Shown: positions 55,224 through 64,000 of the stretch, one piece after another
Layout: every line of letters starts with the position of its first letter
Numbering within the stretch: position 1 is the first letter of the stretch
From: Engraulis encrasicolus
Lineage: Eukaryota > Chordata > Actinopteri > Clupeiformes > Engraulidae
Assembly: GCF_034702125.1 (NCBI RefSeq)
Contig: NC_085875.1
Span: 41,937,270 to 42,001,269, forward strand
DNA length: 64,000 nt
Direction: 5' to 3'
Made by a program: the position numbers and the translations under genes
The notes under the pieces: model-generated
Database searches by the model: none
What the model was told of the DNA's origin: nothing
Seen by the model: the letters and a program-made list of their open reading frames with translations, nothing else

Positions 55224-55290
<67 letters not shown>
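55055..55290. repeat. (CA)n and (CT)n arrays
   Basis: (CA)n at about 55064-55121 and (CT)n at 55226-55288, separated by about 100 bases of C-rich unique sequence. Confidence 0.9.
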
Positions 55291-55291
<1 letters not shown>

Positions 55292-55294
55292 CTT

Positions 55295-56045
55295 CTCACT
55301 CACTCTCTTTCTTTCTATTTCTATTACTCCACCTCTACCTCTCTCTCTCTCCCTCTTCCTCTTTCTCTCTCTCTCTCCATCTGTCTAGCCCCTTTTCTCT
55401 CTCCCTTCCTCCATACCTCTCTTTTTCATTTGTTGTTTGTCACTCTTTTTCTCTTACCCAGGATCCATCACTCTCCCTCCATCTGTCTATCCCTCCCTCC
55501 ATCTCTACCTCTTTCTCTGTGTCCATCTCTCACACTGTGGTTCTCTCACATTTGCTTTTTCTTTCCTCTCTCTCGTCCCCCCCCATCTCTTTCCCTTTCT
55601 TTTTTCACTTCCTCCCCATCTCCAGCTCACTCTCTCTCTCCCTGTTCCTGTCCTTCTCTCTCACTCTCTTTTTTTCTTTTTTTCTCACTCACTCTCTTTC
55701 TTTCTATTTCTATTACTCCACCTCTACCTCTCTCTCTCTCCCTCTTCCTCTTTCTCTCTCTCTCTCCATCTGTCTAGCCCCTTTTCTCTCTCCCTTCCTC
55801 TATACCTCTCTTTTTCATTTGTTGTTTGTCACTCTTTTTCTCTTACCCAGGATCCATCACTCTCCCTCCATCTGTCTATCCCTCCCTCCATCTCTACCTC
55901 TTTCTCTGTGTCCATCTCTCACACTGTGGTTCTCTCACATTTGCTTTTTCTTTCCCCCCCCCCCCCCCCCCCCATCTCTTTCCCTTTCTTTTTTCACTTC
56001 CTCCCCATCTCCAGCTCACTCTCTCTCCCCCTGTTCCTGTCCCTC

Positions 56046-56050
<5 letters not shown>
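55295..56050. repeat. 389-bp tandem duplication in CT-rich DNA
   Basis: Copy 1 (55295 to about 55663) and copy 2 (55684 to about 56050) are nearly identical, including unique islands such as CATTTGTTGTTTGTCACTC and CCCAGGATCCATCACTCTCC. The main difference is a 20-base C run (55954-55973) in copy 2 where copy 1 has CTCTCTCGTCCCCCCCC. Confidence 0.9.
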
Positions 56051-56079
<29 letters not shown>

Positions 56080-56404
56080 CCTCTCCCTCTCTCTCTCTGT
56101 GTGGCCACAGTGCACACATGCACGTCAACATCCATCCCTGGCAGGCAGGCAGGCAGGCGGGCAGGCAGGTTCTCTAGTGAAACCCGGCTGCCAAGTAGAG
56201 CCAAATAAAAGCGGCATGTAAAAAACAAAAAAAGGAAAGAGGGTCCGCAACAGCACCAGCTGCCACAGTGCAGTGGCCACGTCACGTTGTGTTTACAAGT
56301 CCCCGCCCGATGTGGACAAAGGGCCTCGATGGAGATGTACTGGAACAAGGAGCCATTTCGCTGATGGGATTGCTCACCATGGCAACCAACAACCACCCCC
56401 AACA

Positions 56405-56805
56405 CACACACGTGCACACACACGCACAGACACACACACACACATGCACGCACACACGCACACATACATGCTTCCTTCTTGCATACCCTCCACTCCCCCT
56501 GTGGTGCGTGGCGGATGTTGTGGGGTAGCGTTTTTCTTGGCTCACCTGAGCCAAAGGGCCTTTTCTGCCCACTTATTGCCCTGACTCCCCAGATCACAAA
56601 CCCACAACCCCTTATAATCCAACCCACCCACCCACCTCCCTCCTACATACCTCCCCTCCTCCCCCCTTTCATGTGTGTGTTGCTCCCCTCCTTGTGTGTT
56701 GTGCGTTGAGGGGTAGGTTTCTATGTCTCACCTGCGGCACAGGTCCCATTCTGCTGCCCGCTTATTGCCCTGAGTCCAACCCCGACTCTAACCCCCCCCC
56801 CCCCC

Positions 56806-56843
<38 letters not shown>

Positions 56844-56866
56844 CATACACACACACACACACACAA
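56405..56866. repeat. CA-rich tracts
   Basis: Degenerate (CA)n with GCAC variants at 56405-56468, and a C-run plus (CA)n with ACAT variants at 56790-56866. Confidence 0.85.
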
Positions 56867-57492
56867 CTCCCTCCTATACACCCCCACCTCCCCTCCCCTT
56901 GGTGTGTGGCGACCGTTGAGGAGTAACGTTTTTGGCTGGCTTGTGCCACAGTGCCGTTCTGCTGCTACTCATTGCCACCCGCAGAAGGGCTCTGATGGCG
57001 AGGAGCAGCCATCAAGGTTTTTGCAACGGCGTTAGTTGATTACCCCTTAATTGGTACTGGAGCTCATCAGCAAGGCTTTGCAAGCCGGCAAGCCTGGTCT
57101 AGTCTGTACTGGCTGGCTGGCTGGCCGGCTGACAGGCTGGCAAAGTGGAATGATGTGAGGAGCGACGCTGCTTTTTGTGCTCAAAATGAATGCCACTTTT
57201 CTCTCCGAAAATGGTTCTCAGCTGAGAGGCTCAGCAGAAAACAAAAAAGCGCTCCACCATGCCAATTTACTGCAGTTAAGATGGTTGTGTATGCGTATAG
57301 TGCGAGCAGCACACCAGCTCAGCTCAGCTGTATTTTCACCAGTTTATGTGTTTGTTTATTTGAGGGATCGCTCTCTATTCACCCGTAGCAGCTGTGATCC
57401 TGCTTCCATATGCTGTTAATATTTGATGGCTTTTTAATCAATTGTGTGAAATTAATTGATTTGGCTAAAAAACCCTGCTCTTGCTCTCTCGT

Positions 57493-57494
<2 letters not shown>

Positions 57495-57574
<80 letters not shown>
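57495..57574. repeat. (CT)n array upstream of an exon
   Basis: About 80 bases of pure (CT)n ending 114 bases before the exon at 57689. Confidence 0.95.
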
Positions 57575-57577
<3 letters not shown>

Positions 57578-57637
57578 CCCTATCCATTTCACCTCCTCCC
57601 CCTTTTCCTGTGATTTCTTTGTCGCACTCAAATTTAA

Positions 57638-58290
<653 letters not shown>

Positions 58291-59953
58291 CCCCATCAAT
58301 TGCACTGTCCTTCTTCAAGTAAACCGCTAGTGAAACCCAGCCTTAACCTGCACTCTCCAACCACCAGCCTTCCCTACCTGAAGGCAACCAGCAGCACAAT
58401 ATGATTTGTGTCTGCTGAGTTGGTCTAGTTCTGCTCTATAGGAGATCATCCAAAAGGACACAAAGCTCGACCTTCAGTCACAACGCTCTCTCTTTTTGTG
58501 TTTGGTTTTCTTTCTGTGCACTGAGACATTCTGTACGTTTAGCAAGGTGATGACACGGCTGTGGTGGGCTATTGCGCAACTGTTGGTTCCACAGCTCGGC
58601 TAATGCTACAAGGCCAGACTATACTTTTCTTGTTTTCGTCTGGCTTGCAATACACAACACAATCCAACCTTACCCCAGTCCTCACGACTCCATTTGATCA
58701 AACTCCCACGGTATTTGTCCTCCACTCTTCTCCACCCCACTCTACCCCCTCTCCACCTGTCGCTACTCCATGCCGCCTACCACATGGGCATGGACTGCAC
58801 AGTGCACACAAACACACCACCAAATGCATTTAAGCATGTTTGTGTTCTCCATAGCCATTTCCCGGCTGCTTTTATATTCCGTTGGATTTCCATTTTACAT
58901 TCAATTACCGAAAAACAATTTCATGCATAGCATCTGGACACTGGTGGGAGTGCTCAGCCTGCAGTGGGGAATTCGAGCGTCTTAATATTTGTTTATTATC
59001 AGAGAGCAAAAGATAGATAAAGCCTCTGCAGAGTCTTTTATTCATTGGCGCTTTTTAACGTGCTGACATTTTTTGCGCAGTAAGGTTATTAAATTTAATA
59101 TTCTTTGAGAGTCTGCCACTGGAATTAATCTGTTGACGACGGAGAGAAATATGTTTCTATTACTCTGGACACCTTCATTTGCTTCTCGGGAATCTGTCAA
59201 CACCATTTACATGACAAAAGCCAAAAGACATTTAATCTTTTTTGTCACTCCACCGGCTTTAATCTCATTGAAACACTCAATCGTCGATGGCAGTCAGAGA
59301 AGCTATTTTTGCAACATTAAGCGCTAAATGAAGCAGTCAGCGTCACCAAGCATGGCAGGATCCCCTGTTTGTTTAAGGGTTATGCCGACAGTTCAGCATC
59401 TGTCAGACTGTCAGGCTGTTCGACAACAACTGATTCAGGATATTGCCTTTAGGGCGACCTGCCTGAATGACAACCAGACACGCAACGTCGGCTCTATCGA
59501 TTCCATTTCACTTGGAGAAAACAACAATATGTTTTGCTCAAATTACTATAATGAACGTTTGAAATTGCAACCTGAAGGGTGTGTCTAGACATCAACTTAG
59601 TGAGGAAGCGTGAACTTAGAGGAACCTGGAGGAAAGCTAGTGTATGCACCACATGTCATCAGCTTCAATCAAATAAGCAAAGGCCCAAAAAACTGTCAGG
59701 CAGCTGGATGCAGAAGGGGGCTGCGGTGTGGTGCGGTGCAGTGCCCGCTGCAGATATTTCAGCCCGTCAGCTCAGCTGGCCTTGACACCTCAGCGGCGGA
59801 GACGAGAGGCGAGAGAGGAGACGAGCAGGGACAGGCACCGACCGACACACAGGCACATCTCAAGTGGAGGAAGGATCAGCCGGGAGCACGACGCCCGGAG
59901 CCACCTTCATCTTTTATTCTGACTCCTTCCATTTTAATGAAGTTAAAGAGAGG

Positions 59954-60127
59954 ACCCAGAAGGACAGGACAGAGCCAAGGCAGCCAGAAGGACAGGACAG
60001 AGCCAAGGCAGCCAGACGGGGCTCCGGATCGCACTGGCACCTGCCTCCTGCCTGCTGCCTCCTGCCTCCTGCCCGGCACCAGCAAAACAAACTGTCATAC
60101 GGCACAGCCATCACTAGCAGCACCTGT

Positions 60128-60158
<31 letters not shown>

Positions 60159-60160
60159 CC
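59954..60160. repeat. Short tandem duplications and (CAG)n
   Basis: A unit around AGAAGGACAGGACAGAGCCA is present twice (59957 and 59987), then CTGCCTCCTGCC repeats (60042-60073) and (CAG)9 at about 60130-60158. The long open frame across it has no recognised domain, so I do not call it coding. Confidence 0.8.
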
Positions 60161-60279
60161 TGCCACATGACACCTCCGTCTCACACTAACATAGACGCAC
60201 ACACGGACGGATGCATGCGTGCGCGCCGCGCTCACACACACATGCACATACTATGCATGTCGCACATACTGTACAAACA

Positions 60280-60281
<2 letters not shown>

Positions 60282-60341
<60 letters not shown>

Positions 60342-60391
60342 TTTTTTTCTCTCTCTCTCTCCCTTTCTCTCTTTCTCTCTCTCTCTCTCTC
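60282..60391. repeat. (CT)n array with T-runs
   Basis: About 50 bases of clean (CT)n, then CTTT variants. Confidence 0.93.
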
Positions 60392-60496
60392 CACCTTCTT
60401 CATCTCCCTATGACCCTTACGTTCATCTAGGCCATAAATATGATGGTAAATTTCACAGCTGTTTACATACTGGGGGAAAGGAGATGAGGCTGCCGG

Positions 60497-60890
60497 GTAA
60501 TGATCGTAAGTGCAGAAGTGACTCTGGGAGAAAATAAGGTCGTTGGTAGTACTGTAAATAAAGCTGTTTTTTCCAAGAACATTCACTACTTTTTTCTAAT
60601 GCTTGGTCATTTTTTAATGATCAGAAGTGACTGGCAGAAAATGAGGTCTGAGATACAACTGTGACGTAAGGCTTTGCTAGGATATAAAACTGTTTTCCCC
60701 CAAGAACATTCACTCCTTTTTGTACTGCTTGGTCATTTTTTAACCATTTATTTTATTTTATTTGTGTTACTTGAAAGTAGGTCCTCTCAGTGCTAAGATA
60801 CAGTTCTTGGTTATTTTTTAAACCAATTTATGCTTCATGTGACTTAAGGCTGTGGTAGTGTCAAACTGCTATTTTCTTAAACATTCACTC
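60497..60890. repeat. Three diverged tandem units, 110-175 bp
   Basis: TGATCGTAAG/TGATCAGAAGTGACT, GGGAGAAAAT/GGCAGAAAAT-AGGTC, AACTGTTTTC and AAGAACATTCACT recur in the same order (AACATTCACT at about 60578, 60705 and 60880). Confidence 0.75.
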
Positions 60891-61111
60891 ATTTATTTAT
60901 TTATTTGCATAAATTGCATTTTTAAACAACTCAAATATGCAGTAGACTAGAGCATTTACTGTGTCAAGTGTGTTTCTTTACCCCCACCCCACCCCCCACC
61001 TTGTCATTCATCAAAATGAATAGACGGATGATCAAAATGTGTGCCTTTGATTCGTTGAAGATGCAAGGTGTGGATACAGTTACAACTTCCCTACACACAG
61101 ACACGCACACA

Positions 61112-61240
<129 letters not shown>

Positions 61241-61431
61241 CACACACACACTAACGCCGTCCCCATCGAAGGATGTGTATCAAATGCCGGCTGTAAAAAG
61301 CCCACACAATCAAGGCAGTGCCAGTTAAAAGCAATCTCCTGCTCCAGCTTCCTCCACGGACATTAACTGCAGCGCTCAGCTGTTTATGTGGCCGCCAACA
61401 CGCCACTATAATGATGTTCTCAGCAAGGTGG

Positions 61432-61435
<4 letters not shown>

Positions 61436-61506
<71 letters not shown>
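61436..61506. repeat. (GA)n array
   Basis: About 70 bases of pure (GA)n on the sense strand. Confidence 0.96.
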
Positions 61507-61512
<6 letters not shown>

Positions 61513-61935
61513 CTTTGGTTGGTTGAGGGAAGGGAAGCTGCTGTCATGCTGAAACTTTTTTTTTGCTTTCATAACTCTCACGGCAGGCAGGCAGGCAAAC
61601 TTTCGTTCATTTATTTTCTAATAATAATGTAATCCGGAGACATGCAATCAGGCTAAAGGTGACCAGCCAACCCAGCCCAGCCAGCCGAGGCCAGCCATCC
61701 AGAGCTGTGCACACACCCCCCGCGGGCCCTGGCCCCTAATGCCTGTCTGCTCGGGTTTATCACCGGTGGCGGATGGCCCGGCACCAGCGGGGGACCTCTC
61801 CGCCTCACGGCAGGGGGGCCCTGAACCCCACACAGGAAGGACACGGGGATGGGGGGTGGCGTCTTAGCCCCCCAATCCCAGTCATCCTCTATTAGCATGC
61901 TGGGAAGAACTAGCAGGAAGGATTACACAGCAGCG

Positions 61936-61964
61936 GTGAGGCGGAGAGAGAAAGAGAGAGAGAT

Positions 61965-62025
<61 letters not shown>

Positions 62026-62395
62026 GTGAGAGAGGGTGAGAGTCATATAAGTACAGATGAAAAGAAAAAGGGTGAGAAAAAAAGAAGAAAAGAAAAAAAA
62101 GAAAGGTAGAGAGAGATAGAGAGAGAGATGGAGAGGGAGAGAGTTTGGTTAGAGAGAGAGAAAGAGTCAGAGGGAAAGAGAGAGATCAAGACCGAGGGGG
62201 TGAGGGATGAGAGACTCACAGACAGAGAGAGAGAGAATGCTGTAGGTGTGTGTGAACGAGAGCCAGACGGAAAGAGAGGGAGATGAAGAGAAAGTAAAGT
62301 GAGAGTCAGAGGGAAAGAGAAAGGTCAGGAGAGAGGGAAAGAGAGATGGAGAGAGAGAGACAGAGTGAGAAAGAAAGAGACAGAGTGAGAAAGAG
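61936..62395. repeat. Long GA-rich purine tract
   Basis: (GA)n with a duplicated GATTGGTGAGAGAG segment (61961 and 62021), then degenerate GAAAGAGA/GGGAAAGAG units with a few TCAG interruptions. Confidence 0.9.
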
Positions 62396-63003
62396 CCTGT
62401 GGTCAGGTGCAGAGGCAATGGAGGGCGAATTGGGGGGACAGGTGATGGATGACCTGCCCGCTCTGATGTTTGTGAATGGAAGCATGTCCCCCAGGCCTGC
62501 CAGGAAACGCAGCAGTGCGGCTGGGGGAGGGAGAGGAGGGTAGTTACGCTTGGTGGTGGGAGAGGAAGGTAGTGGGGCTGGGGGAAGGGAGAGAGGGGTG
62601 GCTGGGGGACGGAGAGGAGGGTAGTGAGGGGGTGGACATTAGGTGGGTGGAAGAGGTGGTTAGTAGACCTGGATGGTGGACGATAGATGGGGGTTTAGGG
62701 GGCTGGGGGTTAGCAGGCACACAGTGGTGGTGGAGGGAGTGAGAAGAGGAGGTTAGTGGGGGTGGATGTGAGGGTTGGAGGCTGGTTGGGCTGGGGTGGA
62801 TAGGGGTGTAGGGGAATGAGCAGTATGATGCAGTAGTGGTGGAAGGGGATTAGAAAACGAGGTTAGTGGGGGTGGCTGTAGAGGCTGGTCAAGGTGGTGG
62901 TTGGTCTAGCTGGAGGGTTGGAGGGTGGATGAGGTTATGGAAATGAACAGGCAGGGTGCATTTAGTGGTGGAGGGCATGGGGATGGGAGGTTACTGGGGT
63001 TGG

Positions 63004-63315
63004 ATGTAGAGCAGGGATGAACAATTGTAGGCTTGGGGTCCACATGCAGCCTGCTTCTTCATTCTTTTAAAAAAATAAAATAATGACCAGATTTAAAAAA
63101 AACACTACTGAATCAATCGGTAATTTTACTGTTGTTGGCCAACAGAGAACACTCCTACTCCTTCCAAACAATCGGCAGTCAGTAAGCAAACAACTGCACC
63201 TCGAAGTCTGTGAGATGCAGTCAGATCTGTTGCCTTGTGATCCATTGCCTCTGATGGTAGATGATAAATAATGTGGCCCTCCTTGTCATGAAAGTTGCCC
63301 ATCCATGATGTAGAG
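63004..63315. mobile_element. hAT MITE 1 with perfect 8-bp TSD
   Basis: The body 63012-63307 (296 bp) starts CAGGGATGAACAATTG and, read from the other end, CATGGATGGGCAAC: the CAGGGNTGGGCAA type of hAT terminus. ATGTAGAG flanks it at 63004-63011 and 63308-63315. No coding capacity. Confidence 0.85.
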
Positions 63316-63546
63316 TAGTGTTTCTCAACGGGGACTCTACAGTCCCTCAGGTGGGGTGTTGGGAAGGATACAGCTGAGAGGGGGCGGTACTTAGTTGCCA
63401 TGGGGGGCTTTAGTCTATTTCAATTTTTAATATGGGGGCCTGGTAGGCTTATGATGAGGTCAAGGGGGCGTTGGGAGGCTTATGGTGAGATCAAGGGGGC
63501 ATTTGTTCCCAAAAAAAAAAAAAGGTTGAGAACCACTGATGTAGAG
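63308..63546. mobile_element. hAT MITE 2 in the TSD of MITE 1
   Basis: The body 63316-63538 (223 bp) starts TAGTGTTTCTCAACG and, reversed, CAGTGGTTCTCAACC, a different and well-known hAT-type terminus. It is flanked by ATGTAGAG at 63308-63315 and 63539-63546, the same octamer as MITE 1. The interior has a duplicated GGCTTATG-TGAG-TCAAGGGGGC segment and an A13 run. Confidence 0.85.
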
Positions 63547-64000
63547 GTTGGTTGAGCTGGAGGGTTCGGGAGTGGTTTGGGGTTTTAGCAGAATGAATCA
63601 GCAGGATGCAGCAATGGTGGAGGGGATGAGGAGAGGACGTTAGTTGAGGGGCGGAGGGTTTGGGAGAAGTAGCAAAGCCCAGGTCTGTAGCAGTAATGAG
63701 CTAAGGGGAAATGATGGCTCTTGTTCAAGCCCCAGTTTTCCACGTGTGCTACTGCCCCTGTGGCACTGTGCCTGACTTAATGTACATGCTTACAGTACAC
63801 GGGAAGTTTTAATCAGTTGAGTCCCTTTGTTGTTATGAAGCCTCAGTAGTGTCTCAGCGATTGTGGAGTCAGGGAGTCAGACTTGGGAGGAAAAAAACAG
63901 CGAGCTTCATCATCTCAAAACTATTTTATTATTATTATCGTTATTGTGTTATTTCCCCTCGTATTTCAGAAGTAATTTTGAGTAATTCGGCTGTTTTTTT

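Larger units (their letters stand above)
62520..63690. repeat. G-rich minisatellite, 110-128 bp unit
   Basis: The landmark GGTTAGTGGGGGTGGATGT or close variants starts at 62751, 62861, 62989 and (GTTAGTTGAGG) 63639. Units also share GCAGGATGCAG-AGTGGTGGAGGGGAT. The last interval is 650 bases; subtracting the 535 bases brought in by two hAT elements leaves 115, as in the other units. Many GGGG runs lie on the sense strand. Confidence 0.82.

Noticed and set aside
54640..56208. 522-codon open frame rich in Ser, Leu and Phe
   Set aside because: It is produced by CT-rich DNA and the 389-bp duplication; no domain, and it lies inside an intron of the recognised gene.
59610..60170. 186-codon frame with (CAG)n, possible extra exon
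   Set aside because: Internal short duplications and (CAG)n explain the openness; no family match, and the frame does not fit the expected BACK-to-Kelch junction.

Overview
This 64 kb window looks like part of one large vertebrate gene. The basis is widely spaced, short, GC-rich exons with matched reading phases, very long introns, and introns full of (CA)n, (CT)n and (GATA)n-type microsatellites, minisatellites and small non-autonomous DNA transposons of kinds typical of ray-finned fish (hAT, Tc1/mariner, TTAA-target and PIF/Harbinger-like MITEs, and a tRNA-derived SINE). A teleost is the best guess. I cannot name the species.

The only protein-coding gene I can support is a kelch-like gene on the + strand that I recognise as KLHL29 (BTB-BACK-Kelch family). 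Six coding exons are visible: 8180-8327, 11104-11781, 21272-21410, 33678-33874, 42055-42314 and 57689-57887. They join in perfect phase (1, 1, 2, 1, 0) to give about 540 codons: part of the long Pro/His/Gln-rich N-terminal region, the whole BTB domain (split over exons at 21.3 and 33.7 kb), the BACK domain (42 and 57.7 kb) and the linker to the Kelch propeller. The N-terminal start and the Kelch repeats lie outside the window. From the family, the product is expected to be a substrate adaptor of a cullin-3 ubiquitin ligase. The window shows the BTB/BACK parts that would bind cullin-3, not the substrate-binding propeller.

Layout: 1-8179 is upstream intron with CT/CA arrays at the left and a quiet stretch at 4.7-8.1 kb. 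8.2-11.8 kb holds two N-terminal exons, with a (CA)n array directly behind the first and a three-copy minisatellite running into the acceptor of the second. 11.8-21.3 kb is an intron with quiet AT-rich stretches and two MITEs. 21.4-33.7 kb holds two TA-flanked transposons, compound CA-CT arrays, an A/C-rich degenerate repeat (30.0-31.7 kb) and GT-rich DNA abutting the next acceptor. 33.9-42.1 kb holds several minisatellites and an array that repeats the splice acceptor and start of the next exon. 42.3-57.7 kb holds a Harbinger-like element with a nested TTAA element, a long foldback and many microsatellites. 57.9-64.0 kb starts with an array that repeats the exon's own donor site and ends in a G-rich minisatellite carrying two hAT elements in one 8-bp target.

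The most unusual signal is that tandem repeats are built from exon edges. The acceptor plus about the first 25 coding bases of the 42 kb exon recurs five times upstream, and the donor edge of the 57.7 kb exon recurs about four times downstream. Several copies keep usable splice dinucleotides, and the acceptor copies run into early in-frame stops. A third, weaker array ends at the 11.1 kb acceptor. I see no second gene, tRNA or rRNA gene, CRISPR array or intact transposase.
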